Positions 1 to 12,704 of a stretch of DNA of 41,098 nucleotides are shown one piece after another. The notes beneath the pieces were generated by a model. That model did no database searches, was not told the origin of the DNA, and saw only the letters and a list, made by a program, of their open reading frames with translations. The DNA is from Polaromonas sp. (lineage in GTDB: Bacteria > Pseudomonadota > Gammaproteobacteria > Burkholderiales > Burkholderiaceae_C): NCBI RefSeq assembly GCF_018780625.1, contig NZ_JADMJK010000029.1:1-41098 (forward strand), given 5' to 3'. Positions within the stretch are counted from its first letter, which is position 1. Each line of letters begins with the position of its first letter. The translations under genes were made by a program, and so were the position numbers.

Positions 1-684
1 AGCCTGAGCCTGGCCATCATCGTGGGCGCCCTGCTGGCGGTGGCGTTCGGCTTTGCGCTCGAATGGCTGCTGTTTCGCCACTTTTACAAGCGCGACCATC
101 TGGACCAGGTGTTGCTCACGTTTGGCCTGATCTATATTTTTGAAGAGTTGCGCTCCATCGTCTGGGGCGACGACGTGCATGGCGTGCCGATTCCCGAGCT
201 GCTCAGCGCGTCGATTCCGCTGACCGAGACCCTGGCCTACCCGGTCTACCGCCTGTTCATGTCCGGCGTGTGCATTGCGCTGGCGCTGGGCCTTTATGGG
301 CTGATTTCCAAAACCCGCCTGGGCATGAAGATTCGCGCTGGCGCCTTCAACCGCGACATGGCCGAGTCGCTGGGCATCAACATCAAGCTGATTCACGCCG
401 TGGTGTTTGCGCTGGGCGTCGGCCTGGCCGCTGTGGCCGGCATGATCGCCGCGCCGATTGCCAGCGTCTACCCGAACATGGGTGCGCAGGTGCTGATCAT
501 GTGCTTTGTGGTGGTGGTGATTGGCGGCATCGGGTCGGTGCGCGGCGCGCTGATCGCGGCCTTGCTGGTCGGGCTGGTCGACACCTTTGGCAAGGTGCTG
601 CTGCCGCAAATGGCCGGCATGCTGATTTACATGCTGATGGCGGCAGTGCTGCTCTGGAAACCCGAAGGGCTGTTCAAGCAATGA
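1..684 (+). CDS. livH: branched-chain amino acid-type ABC transporter permease (LivH family), 5' truncated by window edge
   Basis: Frame is open from base 1; hydrophobic LivH-like protein ending VLLWKPEGLFKQ; followed by livM, livG and livF with short overlaps. Confidence 0.88.
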   Translation, partial: SLSLAIIVGALLAVAFGFALEWLLFRHFYKRDHLDQVLLTFGLIYIFEELRSIVWGDDVHGVPIPELLSASIPLTETLAYPVYRLFMSGVCIALALGLYGLISKTRLGMKIRAGAFNRDMAESLGINIKLIHAVVFALGVGLAAVAGMIAAPIASVYPNMGAQVLIMCFVVVVIGGIGSVRGALIAALLVGLVDTFGKVLLPQMAGMLIYMLMAAVLLWKPEGLFKQ

Positions 685-1703
685 GCACGGCAAAAGCAAA
701 CCTTGAAATCCTGCCGCGCGGCGTGCAGGTCACGCTGGCCCTGGGACTGGTGGCGCTGCTCGCCTTTCCTTTTACCGGCACCGACTACTACATCCAGATG
801 CTCACGCGCATGATGATCATGGCGATTTTTGCCATGAGCCTGGACCTGCTGCAGGGCGTCACCGGCCTGGTGTCGCTGGGCCACGCGGCTTATTTTGGGC
901 TGGCCGGTTATGCGCTGGCCTTTCTGATGCCGCAAGGCGAGCCGGCCAGCCTGTGGTGGACCTTGCCCGCCGCTGTGCTGGCCTCGGGCCTGGCGGCCTT
1001 GATCATCGGCTTTTTTGTGGTGCGCACGCACGGCATCTACTTCATCATGGTCACCATGGCTTTTGCGCAGATGGTGTTTTACCTGTTTTTTGACAACCGG
1101 GCGCTGGGCGGATCGGACGGGCTTTACATCAACTTCAAGCCCGATGCGTCGGTGGCCGGCTGGGTGCCGTTTGACCTGGACAGCAAGCGCACCATGTACT
1201 TCTTCACGCTGGGCGCGATGCTGGCGGTCTATGTCTTTTTGCGGCGCCTGCTCTGGAGCCCGTTTGGCCGCGCGCTGGCCGGTATCCGCGTTAACGAGCA
1301 CCGCATGCGGGCCATGGGCTTTGGCACCTTTGGCTACAAACTGGCCGCCTTCACGCTGGCAGGCAGCCTGGCCGGGCTGGCGGGCTATTTGTGGGGCACG
1401 CAAACCGGGTACATCAACCCCGAGTTGATGGGTTTTCAGATGAGCGCGCACGCCATCATGATGGTGATTCTGGGCGGCATGGGCAACTTTGCCGGCGCCA
1501 TCGTCGGCGCGTTTGCGTTTGAGTATTTGCTGCATGTGTTCAAGGACCTGCCGCAACTGGGCAGCGTGAACCTGGGCAAGCACTGGCAGCTCTGGATGGG
1601 CCTGTTCATTGTGCTGCTGGTGACGTTTGCGCCGCGCGGCCTGCTGGGGCTGGTGGAGCGCTTTGGCAAGGGCAGGAAAGGCGGGGAGTCGCCCCATGAA
1701 TGA
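681..1703 (+). CDS. livM: branched-chain amino acid-type ABC transporter permease (LivM family)
   Basis: ATG at 681 overlaps the livH stop (ATGA); LivM-like motifs (GVTGLVSLGHAAYFGLAGY); the track ORF at 270 is an over-extended start. Confidence 0.88.
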   Translation: MSTAKANLEILPRGVQVTLALGLVALLAFPFTGTDYYIQMLTRMMIMAIFAMSLDLLQGVTGLVSLGHAAYFGLAGYALAFLMPQGEPASLWWTLPAAVLASGLAALIIGFFVVRTHGIYFIMVTMAFAQMVFYLFFDNRALGGSDGLYINFKPDASVAGWVPFDLDSKRTMYFFTLGAMLAVYVFLRRLLWSPFGRALAGIRVNEHRMRAMGFGTFGYKLAAFTLAGSLAGLAGYLWGTQTGYINPELMGFQMSAHAIMMVILGGMGNFAGAIVGAFAFEYLLHVFKDLPQLGSVNLGKHWQLWMGLFIVLLVTFAPRGLLGLVERFGKGRKGGESPHE

Positions 1704-2460
1704 CATCTTGCTCAGCGCCAAGAACCTCACCAAACGCTTTGGCGGGCTGGCCGCGGTCAACGGGGTGTCGCTGGACCTGCACCGCAACTGCATCCACGCG
1801 GTGATTGGCCCGAACGGCGCGGGAAAATCCACGCTGACCCACCTGCTGTCGGGCGACTTGCTGCCCACCTCGGGCACCGTGCTGCTGGGCCAGCACGACG
1901 TCACGGGCTGGCGCCCCGAGCGCATTTCCCGCCAGGGCCTGGGCCGCAGCTACCAGAAAACCAACATCTTCCTGCCTTTCAACGTCTGGGAAAACGTGCG
2001 GCTGGCGGCCCAGTCGCGCGAACCCCATGCCGCACGCTGGCTTCGGCCTGCTGCCAGTTTTAGTGCCGTCAATGCGCGCGCTGAAAGCGCCATAGAGCTT
2101 TCCGGCTTAAAAGACAGGAAGTTCGCCATCGCTGGCACCATCAGCCATGGCGAGCAGCGCCAGCTTGAAATTGCCATGACCCTGGCGACCGAGCCGCAGG
2201 TGCTGCTGCTCGATGAACCCCTGGCCGGTATGGGCGCGCAAGAGGCCGAACGCATGGTGGCGCTGCTGCTTGCGCTGAAAAAAAACCACGGCATCCTGCT
2301 GGTCGAGCACGACATGGACGCAGTGTTTGCGCTGGCCGACCAGCTGACGGTGATGGTCAACGGCCAGGTCATTGCCAGCGGCACACCGGCCCACATCCGC
2401 GCCGACGCGGGCGTGCAGGCGGCCTATCTGGGTGAAGACATTGGCGTGGAGCACCCATGA
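1696..2460 (+). CDS. livG: ABC transporter ATP-binding protein (LivG family)
   Basis: MNDILLSAKNLTKRFGG; Walker A GPNGAGKST; SHGEQRQLEIAM signature; Walker B VLLLDEP. Confidence 0.9.
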   Translation: MNDILLSAKNLTKRFGGLAAVNGVSLDLHRNCIHAVIGPNGAGKSTLTHLLSGDLLPTSGTVLLGQHDVTGWRPERISRQGLGRSYQKTNIFLPFNVWENVRLAAQSREPHAARWLRPAASFSAVNARAESAIELSGLKDRKFAIAGTISHGEQRQLEIAMTLATEPQVLLLDEPLAGMGAQEAERMVALLLALKKNHGILLVEHDMDAVFALADQLTVMVNGQVIASGTPAHIRADAGVQAAYLGEDIGVEHP

Positions 2461-3173
2461 ACAACGACCTGCTGATCAACGCCCAAAAAATCAACACCTA
2501 TTACGGCGCCAGCCACATTCTGCGCAACCTCAACTTTTCAGTCGCGCGCGGCGAAACCATTGGCCTCATGGGACGCAACGGCATGGGCAAAAGCACCCTG
2601 CTCAAAAGCATCATGGGGCTGGTCAAGCCGCGTTCCGGCGCGATTGACATTGCCGGCCGGCCCATGATGGGGCGAGCGCCCTATGAAATTGCCCGGCTGG
2701 GCATCGCCTATGTGCCCGAAGGCCGGGGCATTTTCGGCAACCTCAGCGTGCTCGAAAACCTCAACATGGCGGCGCGGGCCGGCACGCGCGGCCAGCGCGA
2801 CTGGACCTGCGAGCGCGTGCTCGACACCTTTCCGCGCCTGAAGGAGCGCCTGGGCCACGGCGGTCAGCAACTGAGCGGCGGCGAGCAGCAAATGCTCACC
2901 ATAGGCCGCGCCCTCATGACCAACCCCGATGTGCTGATTCTGGACGAAGCCACCGAAGGCCTGGCGCCGCTGGTGGCCCGCGAAATCTGGCGCATCTGCC
3001 AGTTGGTCAAGGGCACCGGCATCAGCAGCATCATCGTCGACAAAAACTGGAAACACGTCACGCAAATCACCGACCGCAACGTGATTCTGCTCAAGGGCGA
3101 GGTGGTGTTTGAAGGCAGCTCGGCCGAACTGCACGCCCAGCCCGAACTGCTGCAGCAGTATCTGGGCGTTTAA
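2457..3173 (+). CDS. livF: ABC transporter ATP-binding protein (LivF family)
   Basis: ATGA overlap with livG; Walker A GRNGMGKST; LSGGEQQMLTIGRAL; LILDEATEGLAP. Confidence 0.9.
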   Translation: MNNDLLINAQKINTYYGASHILRNLNFSVARGETIGLMGRNGMGKSTLLKSIMGLVKPRSGAIDIAGRPMMGRAPYEIARLGIAYVPEGRGIFGNLSVLENLNMAARAGTRGQRDWTCERVLDTFPRLKERLGHGGQQLSGGEQQMLTIGRALMTNPDVLILDEATEGLAPLVAREIWRICQLVKGTGISSIIVDKNWKHVTQITDRNVILLKGEVVFEGSSAELHAQPELLQQYLGV

Positions 3174-3189
3174 GCGTTTAAGCGTTTAA
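3166..3189. repeat. 3x tandem GCGTTTAA octamer spanning the livF stop codon
   Basis: gcgtttaa gcgtttaa gcgtttaa read directly; TAA stop at 3171-3173 lies in the first unit. Confidence 0.9.
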
Positions 3190-3196
3190 AAAAGCC

Positions 3197-5357
<2,161 letters not shown>

Positions 5358-5375
5358 GGCATAAGCGGCATCTTG

Positions 5376-5398
5376 CGGGCTACGGTGTCGCCCGTTTT
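5376..5398 (+). terminator. weak candidate intrinsic terminator after pobA
   Basis: CGGGC ... GCCCG followed by TTTT. Confidence 0.35.
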
Positions 5399-5439
5399 GC
5401 ATGGCGGGGCAGTTTTTGCGTTAAATTAGTGGTTATTTT

Positions 5440-5488
5440 GGCCTGCAGCCCATGCAAATACTTTGCAAGCCGCTACTAATAAAAGAGC
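5440..5488 (+). repeat. 49-bp intergenic repeat, copy A
   Basis: GGCCTGCAGCCC|ATGCAAATACTTTGCAAGCC|GCTACTAATAAAAGAGC; aligns ungapped with copies B-E. Confidence 0.7.
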
Positions 5489-5490
5489 AA

Positions 5491-6396
5491 ATGACACTCC
5501 CCTCCTCGCCAGCGCCAAAGCCCATCAAACCACTGCAGTCGCTCAAAGGCGTTCGCATCCTGAGCCTGGCGCTCAACCTGCCCGGCCCGGCCGCGTTGAT
5601 GCGCTGCCGCCAGATGGGCGCCACCTGCCGCAAGCTCGAACCACCGGCGGGCGACCCGATGCGCCAATACAACGCGCTGGCCTACGCCGAAATGCACGCC
5701 GGAGTGAAGATGCTCAGCGGCGACCTGAAAACCGATGCTGGCCAGGCGCTGCTGCACCGCGAACTGGCCAAGTCCGACGTGCTGCTCACTTCGTTCCGGC
5801 CGTCGGCGCTGGTCAAGCTGGGCCTGACCAGGAAGGCGCTTCACCAGCAGCACCCGCAACTGAGCCAGATCGCGATTGTCGGCGCCCCCGGTGAACGCGC
5901 CGAAGAACCCGGCCACGACCTCACCTACCTGGCAGAAAACGGCCTGGTCACCGGTCTTGACTTGCCCGCCACGCTGTATGCCGACATGGGCGGCTCGCTG
6001 ATGACCAGCGAAGCGGTGCTGCAGGCGGTGATGCACCAGCGCAGCAAGGGCAAGGGCAAGGGCGTTTACCTCGAAATCGCCCTCTCCGGCGCGGCGGCCT
6101 ATCTTGCGCTGCCGCGCACCTGGGGCCTGACCCAGCCGGGCGCAGCCGTTGGTGGCGGCCACGCGGGCTACCGCGTCTATCCGTGCAAGGACGGCCGCGT
6201 GGCGCTGGCCGCGCTGGAGCCCCATTTCGCCGCCCGTCTGTGCGCGGCGGCGGGCGTTGAAGCGGCCAGCATGCAGGCCATGTTTACGGCCGCCACGCAC
6301 GAGGCTGTCGCCGCCTTTCTGAGCACACGAACGCGCAAGCAACTGGACCAGCTGGCGCAGGCCAAAGACATTCCGCTGCATACGTTGGCCCGCTGA
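5491..6396 (+). CDS. CoA-transferase family III (CaiB/BaiF/alpha-methylacyl-CoA racemase-like), short form
   Basis: MTLPSSPAPKPIKPLQSLKGVRILSLALNLPGPAALMRCRQMGATCRKLEPPAGDP; GHDLTYLAENGLV; ADMGGSLM. Alternative in-frame ATG at 5452 lies inside repeat copy A. Confidence 0.8.
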   Translation: MTLPSSPAPKPIKPLQSLKGVRILSLALNLPGPAALMRCRQMGATCRKLEPPAGDPMRQYNALAYAEMHAGVKMLSGDLKTDAGQALLHRELAKSDVLLTSFRPSALVKLGLTRKALHQQHPQLSQIAIVGAPGERAEEPGHDLTYLAENGLVTGLDLPATLYADMGGSLMTSEAVLQAVMHQRSKGKGKGVYLEIALSGAAAYLALPRTWGLTQPGAAVGGGHAGYRVYPCKDGRVALAALEPHFAARLCAAAGVEAASMQAMFTAATHEAVAAFLSTRTRKQLDQLAQAKDIPLHTLAR

Positions 6397-6428
6397 TTTG
6401 GCCTGCTGGCCAAGCTGCTATTGACCCG

Positions 6429-6620
6429 CTATGCGGCGGCCTTGAATTCCCCACACCACACCGATGCGTAAACCACAGGAAAAGACCACGCATCGGCACT
6501 GGCTGCGTCGTGCCATGTGCCAACCGCCGCGGGAGGGTACCTGTGGCAATGGCCCTTTTGCAGGTCTGGCACAGACTCCAAATTAAAACGCCGCCAATAC
6601 TGGCATTGATCGCATCTCAT
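6429..6620 (-). CDS. small Cys-rich protein (CxxCxxW ... CHRYPP ... WCGEF), putative metal-binding
   Basis: MRCDQCQYWRRFNLESVPDLQKGHCHRYPPAAVGTWHDAASADAWSFPVVYASVWCGEFKAAA; GGGAG SD about 7 nt before ATG. Confidence 0.72.
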   Translation of the reverse strand: MRCDQCQYWRRFNLESVPDLQKGHCHRYPPAAVGTWHDAASADAWSFPVVYASVWCGEFKAAA

Positions 6621-6715
6621 TCATGTTCTCCCTGTAACTTGTCTGGATTTTGTTCGGTGGTTTGTGACCTATGGCCGGGGGTTTTGAACCAGGGTTTACC
6701 ATTTACCCGAAGCGG

Positions 6716-9055
6716 TCACCGCCGCATGCCGCAAGACGTTTGAGGCAACGTGAAGTAGAACGTAGCGCCTTCGTTCAATTTGCTTTCAGCCCAGACGCGG
6801 CCGCCGTGACGCTCAATGACGCGCTTCACCGTAGCCAGCCCGATGCCGGTTCCGGAGAAATCCCCGGGCGAATGAAGACGCTCGAAAGTGCCAAAGAGTT
6901 TGTGGGCGAAAGCCATGTCGAACCCTGCGCCGTTGTCTTTGACAAAAAAGATGCTCTCACCGCCTGTGTCCGGCTGCCTGCCCACCTCGATCCGTGCCTG
7001 CGCCTGCCTGGACGTGAATTTCCACGCGTTTCCCAGCAAATTCTGAAACACGGCCAACAGCAGGCGCGGGTCGCCCTGGGCGCTCAGGCCGTCCTGAATA
7101 TGCACTTGTGCCTGGCGCTGAGGCTCCCGCTCGCGCCAGTCCAGCGCGATCAGCCGGGCGATGGCAGACAGATCGACGTGGTCTGACTTGATCTGCTCAC
7201 GGGACAGGTGCGCAAGCGTCAGCAAGCCTTCAATCAGATTGCTCATCTGCTCGACCCCGGCGCGGATTCGGTCCAGGTAATGCTTGCCCTTTTCACTGAC
7301 CTTGTCTGCTTCAATTTTCAGCAGCAACTGACTGAATCCATGAATGGTGTTGAGCGGCGAGCGCAGGTCATGCGACACGGAATAGGCAAAAGATTCCAGT
7401 TCCTGGTTGGCCCTAGCCAGTTGGGCCGTGCGCAGCAGCACCCGTTCTTCGAGTTCGCCATTGAGGCTGAGGATCTCTTCGCGCTGCTGCCTGCGCTCCG
7501 TAATGTCGCGCTCCACAGCCACCCAGTGGGTGAATCTGCCAGTCTCGTCGGCGATGGGCGCAATATCTGTTTCCAGCCAGCGCTCTTCGCCAGCCTTGGT
7601 GTAAATGACAATTTCCGCCCGCACTGCCTGCCACTTTTCCATGGCGCCGCGGATCCGGTCCAGTTCGGCTCGCTGGGTCTTCGGTCCCCATAAAAGCCTG
7701 GAGGTATTTCCCAGCGCCTCCTCGCGGCTGTAGCCCGTGTGGCGCTCGAAAGCGTCATTCACAAAAACAATGCGCGGACCCGCATCATCGAAGGCTTCGG
7801 CCTCGGTAATGACCACGATGTCATTCAAGCGCGACACCGCCGTTTCCAGCAGGTGCAACTGCGCCTGCTCCAGGCGCCTTTGGGTGATGTCCTGGAAATA
7901 GACGGCAAGCCCCGCTTCGGTGGGATAGACGTGAACATCAAACCACTTGTCCAGAGACTGATAAAACGCCTCAAAGCGGCTTGTGCGCTGCTCGTCAACT
8001 GCCGCGCGGTAATTGCGCTCCATCCAGGTGCCCACGGCCTCCGGGAATTCCTGCCACAAGGTTTTGCCCAGGATGTCTTTTCGGCGGCGCTTGAGCATGC
8101 GCTCTGCCTGACCGTTTACGAACGTGAACTTCCAGGCTTTGTCGATCAGGCAAAAGCCGTCCGTGATGCTTTCCAGGGTGGTGATGAGCTGCGTTTCCAG
8201 CGCAAGCGCGCGCGCCTCGGCCTCCTTTTGCGCGGTGATGTCCTGAAAAGCACCTTGAAGCCGAACGATGTTTCCTGCTGCATCGCGCTGCGCTTCACCG
8301 ATCGAGCGCACCCAGATCTGCCGGCCCTTGGCGGTGAACTTGGGAAGCACAAAGTCATAAGGCGTGCCATGTTGCGCGCAAGCTTCCACAAGCTGGATCA
8401 CTGTGGCCTGATGCTCTGGAAAAAAGTAGCTAATCCCCTCTTTAAGGGTTGGCTGATACCCCGGCGCTACGTCATGAATCACGCAGTTTTCGTCCGACCA
8501 GTTCAGCGTGCGGTCCGGCAGTTCAATGGTCCAGCCCCCCAGCCGCGCCACCCTGCCAGCGATCCGGTTCATGGAGAGGTTTTTCTCCAGATGCGCCGTG
8601 GCCTGTTTCAGGTCGTCAATATCGGTCAGCGTACAAAGCCATTGGGTCGTCTGGCCCGCCTCATCGCGTTGCGCAATCGATCGGTCCAGCATCCAGCGAT
8701 AGGCGCCGTCAGCCCGGCGCAGCCGGTATTCGCGCTCACAGGGCGCGCTGCCGCACGCCTGCTCCCAAAGCCTGGACACGCGCAGGCTGTCATCCGGATG
8801 AATGAGACGGGTCCAGTCCTGGCCGAGGCTTTCCTCCATTGACAGTCCGGTGTAATCAACCCACCGCTGATTAAAGTAGGTGTGCGAGCCATCCGCATGC
8901 ATGATCCAGACAATCTGAGGCATTGCGTCCATGAGCAGGCGGCACTGCGCATCGCTTACACGCTGAATCTGGCCGTGGGGGGTCATGGAGCGGGGGCTTT
9001 CATGGGTCGCCTTCTGCATCGCGCGGGAACACGCCCGATCCAAGCAGGCGCACAT
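6716..9055 (-). CDS. multi-PAS sensor histidine kinase (about 4 PAS + HisKA + HATPase)
   Basis: Repeated PAS/PAC signatures; SVSHDLRSPLNTIHGFSQLL (HisKA); NLLGNAWKFT (N box); DNGAGFD (G1); GTGIGLATVKRVIERHGG (G2). Start codon uncertain (first ATG at 9055). Confidence 0.88.
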   Translation of the reverse strand: MCACLDRACSRAMQKATHESPRSMTPHGQIQRVSDAQCRLLMDAMPQIVWIMHADGSHTYFNQRWVDYTGLSMEESLGQDWTRLIHPDDSLRVSRLWEQACGSAPCEREYRLRRADGAYRWMLDRSIAQRDEAGQTTQWLCTLTDIDDLKQATAHLEKNLSMNRIAGRVARLGGWTIELPDRTLNWSDENCVIHDVAPGYQPTLKEGISYFFPEHQATVIQLVEACAQHGTPYDFVLPKFTAKGRQIWVRSIGEAQRDAAGNIVRLQGAFQDITAQKEAEARALALETQLITTLESITDGFCLIDKAWKFTFVNGQAERMLKRRRKDILGKTLWQEFPEAVGTWMERNYRAAVDEQRTSRFEAFYQSLDKWFDVHVYPTEAGLAVYFQDITQRRLEQAQLHLLETAVSRLNDIVVITEAEAFDDAGPRIVFVNDAFERHTGYSREEALGNTSRLLWGPKTQRAELDRIRGAMEKWQAVRAEIVIYTKAGEERWLETDIAPIADETGRFTHWVAVERDITERRQQREEILSLNGELEERVLLRTAQLARANQELESFAYSVSHDLRSPLNTIHGFSQLLLKIEADKVSEKGKHYLDRIRAGVEQMSNLIEGLLTLAHLSREQIKSDHVDLSAIARLIALDWREREPQRQAQVHIQDGLSAQGDPRLLLAVFQNLLGNAWKFTSRQAQARIEVGRQPDTGGESIFFVKDNGAGFDMAFAHKLFGTFERLHSPGDFSGTGIGLATVKRVIERHGGRVWAESKLNEGATFYFTLPQTSCGMRR

Positions 9056-9263
9056 TATTAGCAATTAAAACTGGCGACTCTCCTGCGCGCAGGGAAAAAC
9101 AGTTTTTTTGGTATCTTTTTAAATTTACTCGAAAAGCACTACCTTACAGCCACGAAAGTGATCTAATGCCATTTTTTGTGCATTAAACCCATGAATTAGC
9201 CTTTTTTCAGGGACAACAGCCGCCCGGTCGGTAGCGGCTCATGATCCGCACACTGTCAGGCGA

Positions 9264-9998
9264 TCAGGCGGTAAATTCGGCCAGCTTCGCTTTAAGCGCT
9301 GCATTCTCCGCGCTGAGTTCGGAGATGGTTTGCTTCAGCCGGGCAATCAGGCCTTCAGGTGATTCAGGCTCCGTGCGGGCCACAGCCTTGCTTTCGCGCA
9401 CCTGGCGGGCGGCTTGCTGCAGCTCTTTTTTGCCGCCGGCCACGGCTGCCACCTGCGCTTCAACGGGCAGCGAGGCCACGGTGGCTGCGGCGTTGATGGA
9501 AATCGCGCCCGACTTGACGGCGGCCACCAGCTCAGGCGCGGCGGACTTCTGGATTTTTTCAATCTGGCTGACGGTGTTGCTGCTGATGCGCGCGGACTTG
9601 GCAATGGCGTCGCGGGTGGTCACTTCGGGCTTGATGGGCGCTCCTGCTGACGGCTCGGCCGGCGCTGGCGGCACGCTCGCGGCCAGAATGTCTTTTTTGC
9701 GTAGCGCCAGCACGCCGCGCTGGAAGTCCGACAGGCTGCGTCGGCCCAAGTGCTGGTCGATCATCCACAGGTGAACGTCGTCCATCGACTTGAACTGGGT
9801 GTTTTGCACGGTGTTGAAGGCAATCCCGTGCTTGCTGCAAATGCCATAGCGGTTGTGGCCGTCGACCAGCACCTCACCCCACAGCACCAGCGCGTCGCGG
9901 CAGCCCTCGGCCAGCAGGCTGCGCTCCAGCGCCTCGTGCTCGTCGGGGGTCAGCGGGTCGATGTAGGCAAGAAGTTCTTCGTTGACGGTGATGTTCAT
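9264..9998 (-). CDS. ParB/Srx N-terminal-domain-like protein (often named plasmid replication/partition-related protein)
   Basis: LTPDEHEALERSLLAEGCRDALVLWGEVLVDGHNRYGICSKHGI resembles the ParB N-terminal fold (xxxDGHxRYxxA); C-terminal coiled coil. Confidence 0.75.
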   Translation of the reverse strand: MNITVNEELLAYIDPLTPDEHEALERSLLAEGCRDALVLWGEVLVDGHNRYGICSKHGIAFNTVQNTQFKSMDDVHLWMIDQHLGRRSLSDFQRGVLALRKKDILAASVPPAPAEPSAGAPIKPEVTTRDAIAKSARISSNTVSQIEKIQKSAAPELVAAVKSGAISINAAATVASLPVEAQVAAVAGGKKELQQAARQVRESKAVARTEPESPEGLIARLKQTISELSAENAALKAKLAEFTA

Positions 9999-10069
9999 GG
10001 TGGGACAGGAAGGTGGTCAGTGGCAGAGTCGCCATGTGGTTTGAGGTGCTATTGGGGCGGGCGGATCTT

Positions 10070-10118
10070 GCTATAAGTAAAATAGCTAACGACGCCCTAA
10101 ACATAAAGGCCAGGCTCT
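10070..10118 (-). repeat. 49-bp intergenic repeat, copy B
   Basis: Minus strand AGAGCCTGGCCT|TTATGTTTAGGGCGTCGTTA|GCTATTTTACTTATAGC. Confidence 0.6.
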
Positions 10119-10145
10119 ATTTTAGTTACAAATAGAGCCTGGCCT
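10107..10145 (-). terminator. perfect 16-bp inverted repeat with 7-nt loop downstream of ygiQ (terminator-like or repeat-derived hairpin)
   Basis: AGGCCAGGCTCTATTT-tagttac-AAATAGAGCCTGGCCT; minus-strand 3' flank TTATGTTT is only weakly U-rich. Confidence 0.6.
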
Positions 10146-10177
10146 GGTGGGCGCCTGCGCCTGGCGCAGACTGCGAA

Positions 10178-12556
<2,379 letters not shown>

Positions 12557-12704
12557 GGGGCGATCGGTTGTAACTGCGCAAAATCACCGTGTGGATGCGC
12601 CAGCAGTTGAAAGTTAACCCGCGATTTTAAGGTTTTAAGCCGGGCCACGCACCGGCAAGGGACTCTTGGCGCGCTGAATGCCCGACCTGACGCCCGAATC
12701 TGGC

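Noticed and set aside
627-1925. 432-aa minus-strand ORF antisense to livM/livG
   Set aside because: Shadow ORF from high-GC codon bias; composition rich in Q/H/R/A without domain motifs, while the + strand encodes clear Liv proteins.
2031-2110. Possible repeat insertion inside livG (segment LRPAASFSAVNARAESAIELSGLKD)
   Set aside because: The segment keeps the expected LivG length and context and does not fit the 12+20+17 architecture.
6047-6066. GGCAAG tandem repeats in the CoA-transferase gene
   Set aside because: Short in-frame KGKGKG codon repetition only; not convincing as a contingency locus.
6399-6440. Possible sixth, shortened copy of the 49-bp repeat (GGCCTGCTGGCC...GCTATTGACCCGCTATG)
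   Set aside because: The 20-bp module is missing and the segment overlaps the end of the Cys-rich mini-gene; similarity too weak to claim.
9217-9239. AGCCGC...GCGGCT hairpin downstream of the ParB-like gene
   Set aside because: No T-run follows on the minus strand and the stem is only 6 bp; not called as a terminator.
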